DNA from: Sulfurovum sp.
GTDB taxonomy: Bacteria; Campylobacterota; Campylobacteria; Campylobacterales; Sulfurovaceae
DNA length: 48,777 bases
NCBI GenBank assembly: GCA_016744875.1
Contig: JADGDL010000009.1
Span: 13,096 to 61,872 of the forward strand
Reading direction: 5' to 3'
Both the position numbers and the translations under genes were made by a program. Below the pieces are notes generated by a model that saw only the letters and a list, made by a program, of their open reading frames with translations, was not told the origin of the DNA and ran no database searches. Positions 17,845-26,348 of the stretch are shown here, in pieces (position 1 is the stretch's first letter; every line of letters starts with the position of its first letter).

Positions 17845-18192
17845 TTACCGACGTCTCATTCCACCAGACGGTCTACTTGCTGGTCTCGAAGGTCGACCCA
17901 TAGATGGTCTTGTTGTTGGTCTAGACGGCTTAGTTGTTGGTCTATCCGGTCGATGGATAGGTTGCTCAGGTCTTGGTCTATCTGGTCTATTTGGAGGTCT
18001 ATAGTGCGGTGGCCTATACCCTGGACGACCATAATACCCACCTCCTCCATAATAACCATATGAAGGGTATCCATACCCTCCATAGACTCCATATCCAACA
18101 GATACCGAAGTAGTACCTGTTGTACATCCAGTAAAAAGAGTAGCAAAACTAGCAATAAAAATAGTCTTCTTCCAATTGATGATATTTCCCAT
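17845..18192 (-). CDS. Lipoprotein with Gly/Tyr and Pro/Arg-rich repeats
   Basis: A protein of about 115 residues with a signal peptide and lipobox (LFTGC). After the Cys comes a Gly/Tyr-rich stretch (YGVYGGYGYPSYGYYGG) and then about 60 residues rich in Pro and Arg with RPPH/RPDRP/RPTT/RPS units, ending in GGMRRR. The likely ATG at 18192 overlaps the stop of the upstream VOC gene (TGATG), and a GTG three bases earlier is also possible; AAGGAGG lies upstream, inside the VOC gene end. The positive, extended tail suggests contact with an anionic polymer such as peptidoglycan or a sulfated/phosphorylated glycan, which is inference. Last gene of the sulfatase operon. Confidence 0.72.
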   Translation of the reverse strand: MGNIINWKKTIFIASFATLFTGCTTGTTSVSVGYGVYGGYGYPSYGYYGGGGYYGRPGYRPPHYRPPNRPDRPRPEQPIHRPDRPTTKPSRPTTRPSMGRPSRPASRPSGGMRRR

Positions 18193-19076
18193 CACTCAGT
18201 CCCTCCTTTTTCCCAATGTTGGATGATCACTAAAGCACCTGTATTATCAGAAATGAGTGCAACATTTCCATCTACCAATTCCTTATCAGGGGAAACCAAT
18301 ACTTTTCCACCCAAGGCACTTACTTTACGCATAGTCTCTTCTAGATCTGAAACTCTGATGGTTGGAACCCAACGTGATTTAAGATCATCTTTGGAAACAT
18401 CTCTTATCCCTGCACGCCATTTCCCTTTATGGCGCAGAAGACCATAACCATTTTTGATCTCAGAAGAATCATATCCACCCAGTTTACGATAGAAGCTATA
18501 ACTTTCTTTAGGTGTATTTGTCCAAAGTTCATTCCAAAGCCAATCACCGGTCTGTGGTGTTACATCTTTTGGATCTCCATCTTTAGTATGTAAAAGCACT
18601 AACTGAGCACCTTGGGAATCACTTACCAAGACTCCTCTACCACGTTCATTCATATCTAAAGGACCTTGAAGTACTTTACCTTTTTTAGATTTTAGGTAAC
18701 GTATAGACTGATCTACATCAGAAACGGACAGAGAAGGCAACCACACTGCTTCTGCTTTACTATCAACTGCCGGTCGTACATGCATCATACCCCCGATAAT
18801 GTTACCTTGATTTAAGATCTGTACATAAGAACCTTTGGTTTTAAATGTCCATCCAAACACTCCCGCATAAAATTTACGTGACGATACCACATCATCGGTA
18901 AGGAGATCATGCCATATAAACTTACCTGGATGTCTTTCCCCTGTCACTGTCGATGTGACAGAAGGCAAGAGTAATGGTTCACTTTTTTGTGATAGTAAAG
19001 GCATACTTGTACAACCGGTAAACCAAAGTGATGCTAACCCTATCAATAAAGCTTGCGTAAAGTATTTTCTTTGCAT
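18192..19076 (-). CDS. Lipoprotein with two VOC (glyoxalase-like) domains
   Basis: The ATG at 19076 is chosen over the longer frame (19127) because AAAGGAAAAAA precedes it and the product then starts with a signal peptide ending in a lipobox (LWFTGC). The mature part has two VOC modules: about residues 40-150 (FIWHDLLTDDVVSSRKFYAGVFGWTF, ending GAQLVLLHT) and about 165-290 (WLWNELWTNTPKESYSFYRKLGGY, ending GALVIIQHW). VOC proteins bind metals and small molecules or are isomerases and dioxygenases; most are cytoplasmic, so a lipid-anchored copy is uncommon. It starts 11 bases after the HAD gene and overlaps the next lipoprotein gene. Confidence 0.8.
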   Translation of the reverse strand: MQRKYFTQALLIGLASLWFTGCTSMPLLSQKSEPLLLPSVTSTVTGERHPGKFIWHDLLTDDVVSSRKFYAGVFGWTFKTKGSYVQILNQGNIIGGMMHVRPAVDSKAEAVWLPSLSVSDVDQSIRYLKSKKGKVLQGPLDMNERGRGVLVSDSQGAQLVLLHTKDGDPKDVTPQTGDWLWNELWTNTPKESYSFYRKLGGYDSSEIKNGYGLLRHKGKWRAGIRDVSKDDLKSRWVPTIRVSDLEETMRKVSALGGKVLVSPDKELVDGNVALISDNTGALVIIQHWEKGGTE

Positions 19077-19086
19077 TTTTTTCCTT

Positions 19087-20055
19087 TTATTTCTCAAGTT
19101 CAAATGGATAAATAATTTTCCATTCATTTTTCATATCAACCACAGTCCATCCATTTGCATTTGCATAGTCTAGACCCTTATCTAGTTTTCCTATGTGGGA
19201 CTTTCTATCATACGCTACTTCTCTTTTATCATCTGTATGGTGTACATAAAGTTGAAATGTTTTTGCATGCTTGTTTGCTTCGGTATATTTCATCATAGCA
19301 AAGTCACCATCTGAGTTTCCAAAAGCAGCAACAGGACGTTTACCTATATGTCTATAGATAGCAAGTGGTTTAGTCTCTTTATCATCAATGAAATAGATAT
19401 CATCATTTTTCATGATCTTTCCGTCTTTATAATGCACTTTTCCACTTGATCCAATAATATGCTCTTCCGGGATACCATACATTTCAGGTACAAAAGAACG
19501 CATAAAATCTATACCTCCACCAGAAACGATATAGACTTTAAAATCATTGGCTTCAAGGTATTGGATGAGTTCCATCATCGGCTGATAGATCAAATCTGTA
19601 TAAGGACGATTTAAAGTAGGATGTTTTGCTGTTTTAAGCCACTCTTTTACTTCTGATTTGAATGTCTCTACATCCATACCTGAATGTGTCGCATTCACAA
19701 TTTGAAGCAGTCCCTTTACCCCACTTTTCATCACACCATGCATATCATCAGCAAGCGCAGACTTAAAAGGCTCATTTGTTTTCCATTCTGGATGGTCTGA
19801 TACCATTTCTTTCACTCTATCCATTGCAAAAAAGAGTTGGAAGTACACAGGTTGTTCTCCCCACAGTGTTCCATCATTATCAAACGTAGCAATACGGTCT
19901 TTCACAGGGATAAAATCAGCGCTATTTTCTTTAGTAACTGATTTCACATAGTTCATAATATTTGTTTTAGAGGTCCCCTCATTCCAGGAAGGAAGTGCAT
20001 CATTGGCAAAAAGTGTAGAAAATACAAGCGCAGATAACAGAAGTAATTTGTTCAT
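19087..20055 (-). CDS. Exported HAD-superfamily hydrolase
   Basis: A 322-residue protein with a signal peptide (MKKx-like MNKLLLLSALVFSTLFA). HAD motif I is IATFDNDGTLW (D59 and D61), motif II is VYIVSGGG, a Lys lies in the DDKETKPLAIY region and motif IV is FGNSDGDFAMMKY. The insert between I and II is a helical cap. It resembles the phosphoserine-phosphatase-like HAD group that occurs beside sulfatases. The expected activity is a phosphomonoesterase acting in the periplasm; the substrate is unknown. AAGGACTCC lies before the ATG. The strong hairpins between this gene and the sulfatase (20076-20134) may alter relative expression. Confidence 0.85.
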   Translation of the reverse strand: MNKLLLLSALVFSTLFANDALPSWNEGTSKTNIMNYVKSVTKENSADFIPVKDRIATFDNDGTLWGEQPVYFQLFFAMDRVKEMVSDHPEWKTNEPFKSALADDMHGVMKSGVKGLLQIVNATHSGMDVETFKSEVKEWLKTAKHPTLNRPYTDLIYQPMMELIQYLEANDFKVYIVSGGGIDFMRSFVPEMYGIPEEHIIGSSGKVHYKDGKIMKNDDIYFIDDKETKPLAIYRHIGKRPVAAFGNSDGDFAMMKYTEANKHAKTFQLYVHHTDDKREVAYDRKSHIGKLDKGLDYANANGWTVVDMKNEWKIIYPFELEK

Positions 20056-20075
20056 ATGGAGTCCTTAATAACAGT

Positions 20076-20134
20076 GAGATATCTATTTGTCTCTTCACAA
20101 AGAGACAAATAGATATCTCGGGAGAATTTCTCCC
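20076..20134. repeat. Two adjacent intergenic hairpins (20-bp perfect stem and 6-bp stem)
   Basis: Left arm gagatatctatttgtctctt (20076-20095), loop of 4, then its exact complement at 20100-20119. Immediately beside it gggaga (20120-20125) pairs with tctccc (20129-20134). On the coding strand this lies directly after the sulfatase stop and about 20 bases before the HAD gene. There is no T-run after the large stem, so it looks more like an mRNA-stabilising or attenuating structure than a classical terminator. Confidence 0.75.
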
Positions 20135-20145
20135 AAGATGCACTT

Positions 20146-21723
20146 TTAGTTGATATGTGCTTTATCCATCAATCTTTTTAATCCACCTTTGGCTTTTTGC
20201 ATTTCAAGCGTATGATAACCAATATTTGCAGCACTCAATGAGCTACCTGCTTGGAATGGATACCCTGGGATAGTGTCAAAGAACTTTTTAACAAACCCTT
20301 GTGCCGGTACCATGAGCCACATATTATCTGCATACCATCTAAGGTACATACCTGAACCGTCATACGCATGTTCAAATGGATCTGCACGTAAGTTAGTGAT
20401 TACAGGCCATGCCGGTGTTCTACGGTTTGCTTCGTTGATAGCACCCTCTTCAACTGCAAATGCTACTTTCCAGTCATCTACACGAATCGCATTGAGCATA
20501 CCAGAAGCTGCAAAATACATGATCTCTCTACGAGGACCTTTCTCAGCTTCACCTTTAAAGTATGGAGCGAAGTTGTATCCGTCCAAGTGTACTCTAAAGT
20601 CTTTACCATTCGCTTTATAACCTTCTTTAGATGCTAGTTTCTCTTTAACATCATTTACTCCTGCAGCACCTAGAAGTGTTGGCATCCAGTCTTCTTGAGA
20701 CATGATGTCATTATAAACAGTACCTGGTTTGATAGTCCCTGGCCATTTAACCATTTGTGGAACTCTCAGACCACCTTCCCATGTTGTACCTTTTTCTCCA
20801 CGGTATGGTGTAGCACCACCATCAGGCCATGTAAATTTCTCTGCACCATTATCTGTAGAGAATACAACGATAGTATTATCTTCAATACCAAGTTTCTTAA
20901 TATGGTCAAGGAAACCTCCTACCATATCATCAAGCTCTTTTATCCCATCAGCATATATACTAATTCCAGTAATACCCCGATACTCTTTTTTCAGGCGTGT
21001 CCAAACGTGTGTTCTTGTAAAGTTCATCCATACAAAGAAAGGTTTATCTGCTTTTACAGAACGCTCCATGAAGTCTTTCGCTGCTGCACCGAACTCACCA
21101 TCAACAGTTTCCATTCTCTTACGAGTAAGTGGTCCTGTATCTTCAATTTTACCATCTGCAAGAGAGTGAATTACACCTCGAGGCCCATATTTTTTATGAA
21201 ATTCAGGATCTTTTGGATAGTAATATGTCTCTGGCTCTTCTTCTGCATTGAGGTGGTAAAGATTTCCAAAGAATTCATCAAAACCGTGATTTGTAGGTAA
21301 ATGCTGATCTTGGTCACCTAAGTGGTTTTTACCAAACTGACCTGTCATATACCCTTGTTCTTTAAGAAGGTCACCAATTGTTGGTGTCCATTCAGGAATA
21401 CCATGGTCAGACCCAGGCATACCAATTGTTAATAGTCCCGTTCTAAATGGTTGTTGTCCTAGTATGAATGAGGCACGTCCAGCTGTACATGACTGCTGTG
21501 CATACATATCCGTAAACAATGCACCATCGTTTGCTATAGAATCAATATTAGGCGTTTTGTACCCCATGCTTCCACGGTTATAGGCACTTGTATTCCAAAC
21601 ACCAATATCATCACCCCACATTACTAAAATATTTGGTTTTTTAGCCATAAGCTGTGTTGGTACTACTGCTGCAGCAACACCTAAGCTCAATGCCAATAAC
21701 AATTTTGAAGTTGTTTTTTTCAT
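20146..21723 (-). CDS. Exported type I sulfatase (arylsulfatase-like)
   Basis: A 525-residue protein with a signal peptide (cleavage near QLMA-KKPN). Alkaline-phosphatase-superfamily sulfatase: metal ligands in MWGDDIG (D38, D39), the formylglycine motif C79-T-A-G-R (in QQSCTAGRASF), the second metal site VVFSTDNGAEKF, and the usual substrate-pocket segments (GKNHLGD; FPFFVWMNF-like KPFFVWMNFTRTH). Cys79 would need conversion to formylglycine; no maturase gene lies in this window. Predicted to hydrolyse sulfate (or phosphonate/phosphate) esters in the periplasm. Heads an operon of four exported proteins; the two-component genes lie 90 bases upstream on the same strand. Confidence 0.9.
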   Translation of the reverse strand: MKKTTSKLLLALSLGVAAAVVPTQLMAKKPNILVMWGDDIGVWNTSAYNRGSMGYKTPNIDSIANDGALFTDMYAQQSCTAGRASFILGQQPFRTGLLTIGMPGSDHGIPEWTPTIGDLLKEQGYMTGQFGKNHLGDQDQHLPTNHGFDEFFGNLYHLNAEEEPETYYYPKDPEFHKKYGPRGVIHSLADGKIEDTGPLTRKRMETVDGEFGAAAKDFMERSVKADKPFFVWMNFTRTHVWTRLKKEYRGITGISIYADGIKELDDMVGGFLDHIKKLGIEDNTIVVFSTDNGAEKFTWPDGGATPYRGEKGTTWEGGLRVPQMVKWPGTIKPGTVYNDIMSQEDWMPTLLGAAGVNDVKEKLASKEGYKANGKDFRVHLDGYNFAPYFKGEAEKGPRREIMYFAASGMLNAIRVDDWKVAFAVEEGAINEANRRTPAWPVITNLRADPFEHAYDGSGMYLRWYADNMWLMVPAQGFVKKFFDTIPGYPFQAGSSLSAANIGYHTLEMQKAKGGLKRLMDKAHIN

Positions 21724-21812
21724 CTTTTTTCCTTTTAAAAAATATTAAACTAGAGTATACTACAAAATATTGGCACAATACTGTCATTAGTAAAATTAGT
21801 GAAAACAATCTT

Positions 21813-22505
21813 TTATTTGGATATAACCTTGTAACCTTCACCATAGATATTTTCTATCAACTCTTCAGGAAGTTTTTTTCTAAGTCTTTTTAAAAGATGA
21901 CTGAGAGAACTGTAAGCAACGGCATACGTTTCATCTTCCCATATCAAATTTGTTATGTTATCACAAGGTATTACAGTATTGCACTGCTGTATCATAAAGT
22001 CAAGAAGAATGCTCTCACGTTTTGTTAAAGATATAACCATTTTATGATGATAAAGTATTTTCTCTTCTTTTTTCCAAGAATAACCATTCTTTAGTACGAT
22101 TAGACCCTCTTCATTTGCTCTTGCTTTAAACGTTACTGCTAATTCTTCAAAAATGGAGATAAGCTTTTTTTGCGGTATAGGCTTTATCAAATAATCAGAT
22201 AAACCCAATTTAATAGCTTTCAGTAATTTAGTTTGATCTGAATATGCACTCAGAACAACAATAGGTGTATGATTATCATGTTTCCTAATCAGTTCTACCA
22301 CTTCGAGACCATCTACTTTTGGAATATTAATATCTACTAACATCATATCTGGAGAATGAATTTTATACTTTTCAAGTGCGTCTAATCCATCTACAGCTTC
22401 ATATATATGTTTAAATCTTGGCCTTAGTATACGTACAAACTGTTCACGTAAATTGTTATCATCTTCTATGTATAATAACGTTAATTCAGATAAATTATCC
22501 ACCAT
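21813..22505 (-). CDS. Response regulator with winged-helix DNA-binding domain
   Basis: A 230-residue OmpR-type regulator. The receiver domain (residues about 8-120) has the acidic pair E14-D15-D16, the phospho-acceptor D58 (MMLVDINIP), Ser/Thr in VVLSAYSD and the Lys in YLIKPI. The output domain (about 135-230) is winged helix: KRESILLDFMIQQCNTVI ... AYSSLSHLLKRLRKKL ... IYGEGYKVI. The start overlaps the kinase stop by 11 bases, so the pair is co-translated. The sulfatase operon downstream on the same strand is a reasonable but unproven target. Confidence 0.9.
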   Translation of the reverse strand: MVDNLSELTLLYIEDDNNLREQFVRILRPRFKHIYEAVDGLDALEKYKIHSPDMMLVDINIPKVDGLEVVELIRKHDNHTPIVVLSAYSDQTKLLKAIKLGLSDYLIKPIPQKKLISIFEELAVTFKARANEEGLIVLKNGYSWKKEEKILYHHKMVISLTKRESILLDFMIQQCNTVIPCDNITNLIWEDETYAVAYSSLSHLLKRLRKKLPEELIENIYGEGYKVISK

Positions 22506-24174
22506 TTTCCTTATCTAGTGTAATCAATATTACACTACAAGCATCTTTGTTAGAGAGGGAAAGTGTACCCTTCATATTGTTTTCAATAATCATCTTGGAT
22601 ATATAAAGACCTAATCCTGTACCACCATTTTGTTCTTTGGTGGTAAAATAAGGTTCAAACACCTTATCTATAATTCTATCATCTATCCCGCCTGCATTAT
22701 CTGAAATTTGTATGTAGCCTTTTTGGGCATCAGCAGAAAGCTTAATCTGTATAATTGGCTTTTTAATATTATTCTCTAAAAGTGCATCTTTGGCATTACT
22801 TAGGAGACTTACAATTACTTGTTGAAATTCACTAGGGTAACCAAGAACGTTAAAACTCTCTCCTTCTTTTGTTATCTGGATGCCATTTTCCTCTAGTTGA
22901 TTGAGTTTAAGATCAGAAACTGCTTTAATTTTTTCCATAACATCGAAAAGTCTTTTCTCTTTATCAATCTTATAAAAATTTTGAAAATCATCAATAGTAT
23001 GGGACATATATAGAATAATTTCACTGTTCTTTTTTATAAACTTCTCTAAAAACTCATGATCGATCTTATTCTCTTTATAATCCTCTTCAAGCATCTCAAC
23101 ATTGATGTGCAAAGTACTGAGAGGTCGTCGCCACTGGTGGGCAATGGAACCTATCATCTCACCCATAGCAGCAAGTTTTGTTTTTTCCAAAAGCATAGCA
23201 TCTTTATAGTGTATCTCCTCCACTTTAGATGAGATTTCTTTTTCCAGGTTTTCATTAAATTTCTTTAGTTTATCTTCTACTCTTGTACGTTTCTTTACTT
23301 CTTGTAGTAATCGCCTAATCCAATAAAGGCTCACAAGCACAATCACTAAAAGAAAAGAAGAAACCTGTGCTAACAGCGTATAGTCAAACCCTTTTTCTAC
23401 ACGTACGGCAATCCAATTATGAACAATATCCCTAATCATCTGTTCATCAACACTCTCTATAGACTTATTGATAATGCTTAAAAGGTGAGGTTCATCTTTA
23501 AGAACACCTACACTACCACTAATAGGAGTTTTATTAATTTTTTCCATCACCTTGAGCTCATTACTGTACAGGTTAAGAATATAATATGCTAATGTATAGG
23601 TCTCATCTACATAGCCATAAACTTTTCCTTTTGCAACCAATTCTAGCCCATCTTGAACAGAATCTACCATAATTACTGTGAGCTCAGGTATTAAGTGTTG
23701 TACATATTTGTTAATACTTTTCTGTCCTTTTAAAAATGCTATCTTTTGATTTTTAAGTTCAGTCATATCATTAAAAAGTGGTTCGTTTATTTTCGTTGCT
23801 ATTCCTATATATGCACTTATGACTTTTTTACTAGGTATCAAATGCGTATGTTCATTAGGTGAAGTAACAATTATTCCTGAGATATCTACTTCTTTTTTTC
23901 TACTTAATTCAACACATGTTTCCCAATTTGGGACAGGTATATATCTAATTGGAATCGGTATATTCTTCTCAAGTAAATGCATGATCTCTGCTAAGATACC
24001 AATGTTTTCTCCATCTTTATAACCAAACAGAGGTAACCCTTTAGGACTGAAACAGAGCGTTATTTCTTTTTTTTCTTTCAAGTAGTTTTGTTCATTTTGG
24101 GTAAGGGTTATTCTATCGTGTGAATAAGAGAAAAGCGTAAAGAGGAAGAAGAAAAATAGTTGTTTGAAAATCAT
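22495..24174 (-). CDS. Sensor histidine kinase with periplasmic solute-binding domain
   Basis: A 559-residue membrane kinase. A signal peptide or first helix (1-18) leads into a periplasmic SBP_bac_3-like domain (about 30-255; ITLCFSPKGLPLFGYKDGENIGILAEIMHLL, DISGIIVTSPNE, GKVYGYVDE). One membrane helix lies at about 268-286, followed by a coiled linker. The phospho-acceptor is H346 (GEMIGSIAHQWRRPLSTLH), and the ATPase domain has VSLLSNAKDALLEN, DNAGGIDD and GGTGLGLYISKM. It should sense a small ligand (amino-acid- or cyclohexadienyl-like) directly. Operon with the response regulator. Confidence 0.9.
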   Translation of the reverse strand: MIFKQLFFFFLFTLFSYSHDRITLTQNEQNYLKEKKEITLCFSPKGLPLFGYKDGENIGILAEIMHLLEKNIPIPIRYIPVPNWETCVELSRKKEVDISGIIVTSPNEHTHLIPSKKVISAYIGIATKINEPLFNDMTELKNQKIAFLKGQKSINKYVQHLIPELTVIMVDSVQDGLELVAKGKVYGYVDETYTLAYYILNLYSNELKVMEKINKTPISGSVGVLKDEPHLLSIINKSIESVDEQMIRDIVHNWIAVRVEKGFDYTLLAQVSSFLLVIVLVSLYWIRRLLQEVKKRTRVEDKLKKFNENLEKEISSKVEEIHYKDAMLLEKTKLAAMGEMIGSIAHQWRRPLSTLHINVEMLEEDYKENKIDHEFLEKFIKKNSEIILYMSHTIDDFQNFYKIDKEKRLFDVMEKIKAVSDLKLNQLEENGIQITKEGESFNVLGYPSEFQQVIVSLLSNAKDALLENNIKKPIIQIKLSADAQKGYIQISDNAGGIDDRIIDKVFEPYFTTKEQNGGTGLGLYISKMIIENNMKGTLSLSNKDACSVILITLDKENGG

Positions 24175-24240
24175 GGTTTTATTGTATCAGAATACATTTT
24201 AAGTAAACACTTTTATGCAGAGTCTTAAAGTTAGTAGCGT

Positions 24241-24273
24241 GTATAGATGTAAAAAATATTTTTACATCTATAC
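24241..24273. terminator. Perfect 15-bp stem-loop
   Basis: gtatagatgtaaaaa (24241-24255), a 3-base loop, and tttttacatctatac (24259-24273). It lies just after the stop of the small helical protein gene (24281, reverse strand) and has T-runs in both directions. Confidence 0.8.
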
Positions 24274-24280
24274 ATTAAAA

Positions 24281-24541
24281 CTACATTACTGCCTTGATTG
24301 CAGTTTTAGCAGTCTCTTTTGTCATAGTTTCTTTTCCGACAGCTTTTTCTGCTTGTTCTGCAGCTATATCTGTAGCCTGCTCTTTCGCTTGACTCATCGC
24401 CTCATCTTTAAGTTGATCCGTCATTGATGATTTAGCCTTTTCTTTTACCTCAGATGATACTGCCTTGCTTGCCATGTCTGTCATTGCATCTGCAAAAAGT
24501 CCTGTTACTGAGATTGCTACGATTAAGATAATTTTCTTCAT
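24281..24541 (-). CDS. Small exported Lys/Ala/Glu-rich helical protein
   Basis: The frame opens at 24577, but the ATG at 24541 is preceded by AAAGGCAAAG and gives a clean signal peptide (MKKIILIVAISVTGLFA-DA). The 86-residue product is then almost entirely amphipathic helix (MTDMASKAVSSEVKEKAKSS ... AKEQATDIAAEQAEKAVGKE), without Cys, Pro or aromatic residues in the mature part. Such proteins are often periplasmic, stress-related or Lpp-like. No family recognised. It stands alone between the SMR gene and the kinase and has its own terminator. Confidence 0.75.
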   Translation of the reverse strand: MKKIILIVAISVTGLFADAMTDMASKAVSSEVKEKAKSSMTDQLKDEAMSQAKEQATDIAAEQAEKAVGKETMTKETAKTAIKAVM

Positions 24542-24809
24542 TCTTTGCCTTTGATATAATATGCATAATATATGCAAAAGTATTGTACTAAAAGATATTG
24601 TCTCAAAATTGTCATTATATATTACAATGTGTAAGTATTGATGGTTTTAGAATAAGTTAAACTATTTAAAATTAACCACTATGTGATGTTGAGCTTACAA
24701 GTGCCTCTATAGTATAAAATATTTTTATTAAATCAAACAGCTATTTTAAAAATATAGTACTACAATTAAAGTACATAATTCTATTGTATGAAAAATTAAA
24801 GGAAATATA

Positions 24810-25127
24810 ATGTATTGGATATACTTGATACTCGCAGGTCTTTTTGAAATAGGTTGGCCTGTTGGGCTTAAAATGGCACAGCAGGAAAACACACGTATAA
24901 CCGGTATTCTTATTGCCATAGCCTTCATGGCTGTAAGCGGCTTTCTTTTATGGATGGCCCAAAAACAGATTCCCCTTGGTACGTCTTATGCTGTATGGAC
25001 AGGTATTGGTGCAGCAGGTACTTTCATAGTGGGGGTGATCTTTTATGGAGACCCTAGCAGTTTAGGTAGATATCTGGGAATTGTTTTGATTATTTCTGGT
25101 GTTATTGTATTAAAATTATCTCACTGA
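24810..25127 (+). CDS. sugE: SMR-family exporter, Gdx/SugE type
   Basis: A 105-residue protein with four membrane helices. It has the SMR features: G10, the essential central E13 and W16 in AGLFEIGWPVGLK, and the IPLGTSYAVWTGIGAAGT helix that is characteristic of the SugE/Gdx branch, which exports guanidinium in exchange for protons. The W-P after E13 and the SYAVWTG motif favour Gdx over the multidrug EmrE branch. AAAGGAAATATA precedes the ATG. No guanidine riboswitch could be recognised in the 230-base upstream gap. Functions as a homo- or heterodimer; no SMR partner gene adjoins it. Confidence 0.88.
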   Translation: MYWIYLILAGLFEIGWPVGLKMAQQENTRITGILIAIAFMAVSGFLLWMAQKQIPLGTSYAVWTGIGAAGTFIVGVIFYGDPSSLGRYLGIVLIISGVIVLKLSH

Positions 25128-25146
25128 CAGTGAGTATATTTTTTAG
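25120..25146 (+). terminator. Rho-independent terminator of the SMR gene
   Basis: ctcact (25120-25125), loop gac, agtgag (25129-25134) followed by tatattttttag. It overlaps the stop codon of the SMR gene. Confidence 0.8.
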
Positions 25147-25168
25147 TTTCATTATTTTTGCGAGATCT

Positions 25169-26227
25169 CTAATGAAAGTCTCCAAAATGAAAATCAAAAA
25201 ATACTCTCAATGTATAATTGGCTTCATAATCATGGTCTTTATGAAAACTTACTCCTGGACGGACTTCATAGAAGAACCATTTGCGCCATATATTCTGTCT
25301 TAAAGAAAAAGAACTGATATAATCATATATACCGCCATAAGTCTTTGTTTGTAGAGGTTCTATGGCAGGGTCTACGATATATGGATATTTTGTATTACCT
25401 ATAAAAGATTGAGAGACCCTGAGACCCATATCTGCTATAGGACTCCAGTAGTACTGAAAGGTAAAATCATAATCCATACCTTTCCTCTTTTCCTGCGTTC
25501 CTCTATGCATAACGAATCTAAAAAGAGAGAGGTCTTCAAAGTGTCTGTCAAAATAGATACTGGTCTCTTCTTCAAATTTATCATCTACTGAATATTTGAA
25601 CATTTGTGAAGGTTCTATATACCATGCATCTGTTTCAAATGTCATAAAATACCTGGCACGGACAAAAGGGTCAATACCCCTTAGTCCTAAAGAGTATTTT
25701 GACTCTACACCATATTTTTCAGGAGTAAAATAGTGAAATCCAAGCTCAGGAGAACTACTTGCATCCTCTGCTGTAACATCACGTATATTGTCCGAATCTA
25801 CATTGTCAACAAAAAATTTAAACCTTTTTTTGCTTTTACCCAATGCGATCTGTCCACCAAGTTTTGCTCTAAAGTCATCTGATTCCAATGAATTAAACTC
25901 ACTGTCAAGTCTAAGTGTCATATAGCTCTCTTCAGCTTCATCTAGGTACTTTTTGTTCTGGAAAAATGAGTCTACAGACTTTACTCTTTTTTGGGGAGGG
26001 CGTATAGCTTGTTTTCTTTGGGCCTTTGTAGTGGCATTACTATCATCATCTCCAAACCAGCCACTGATCCTTGTGTCAATTGCATCTGACCACGTTATAA
26101 CTTTATCTGAAACCGTTTTATGTGTTTCATCAATGTAGCTTAATTCAGTTTGTGAGGTGCTGTTACTATCAGCATAAGAGAAAGAGAATAATGCGGCAAA
26201 AAGGATAAGTGTTTTAAGTAGGTTCAT
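25169..26227 (-). CDS. Exported beta-strand-rich protein, probable outer-membrane barrel
   Basis: A 352-residue protein with a signal peptide (cleavage near SYA-DSN). Residues about 20-95 are polar and helical (ETHKTVSDKVITWSDAIDTRISGWFG, then a basic QRKQAIRPPQKRVKS). From about 100 onward there are many regular amphipathic strands with Tyr/Phe/Trp (YMTLRLDSEFNSL, ARYFMTFETDAWYIEPS, ANYTLRVFFDFHFG). The C-terminus (FHFGDFH) does not end in a bare Phe. No named family recognised; a barrel is likely. Convergent with the SMR gene and separated from recA by the recA terminator region. Confidence 0.7.
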   Translation of the reverse strand: MNLLKTLILFAALFSFSYADSNSTSQTELSYIDETHKTVSDKVITWSDAIDTRISGWFGDDDSNATTKAQRKQAIRPPQKRVKSVDSFFQNKKYLDEAEESYMTLRLDSEFNSLESDDFRAKLGGQIALGKSKKRFKFFVDNVDSDNIRDVTAEDASSSPELGFHYFTPEKYGVESKYSLGLRGIDPFVRARYFMTFETDAWYIEPSQMFKYSVDDKFEEETSIYFDRHFEDLSLFRFVMHRGTQEKRKGMDYDFTFQYYWSPIADMGLRVSQSFIGNTKYPYIVDPAIEPLQTKTYGGIYDYISSFSLRQNIWRKWFFYEVRPGVSFHKDHDYEANYTLRVFFDFHFGDFH

Positions 26228-26324
26228 GATAATTCAACTCCCAAAAGAAAATTATCTTAATGATACAAAAATATCACTTACACCATTCATAAGATGATCG
26301 GTCTGCTTCACTTCATGAAATACA

Positions 26325-26341
26325 CACCTACAAGATAGGTG
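26325..26341 (-). terminator. Stem-loop after recA
   Basis: On the reverse strand cacctа-like arm CACCTA pairs with TAGGTG across a five-base loop, 8 bases after the recA stop. The T-tract is weak, so termination may be partial. Confidence 0.55.
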
Positions 26342-26348
26342 CGTAAAA

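Noticed and set aside
17824..18063. Ser/Trp/Arg-rich + strand frame
   Set aside because: Shadow of the Pro/Arg repeat lipoprotein on the other strand; no ribosome site.
20695..21300. 201-residue + strand frame
   Set aside because: Fully antisense to the sulfatase, with Cys/Phe-rich nonsense composition.
24580..24809. Guanidine riboswitch before the Gdx-type SMR gene
   Set aside because: No recognisable guanidine-I, -II or -III conserved core in the gap.
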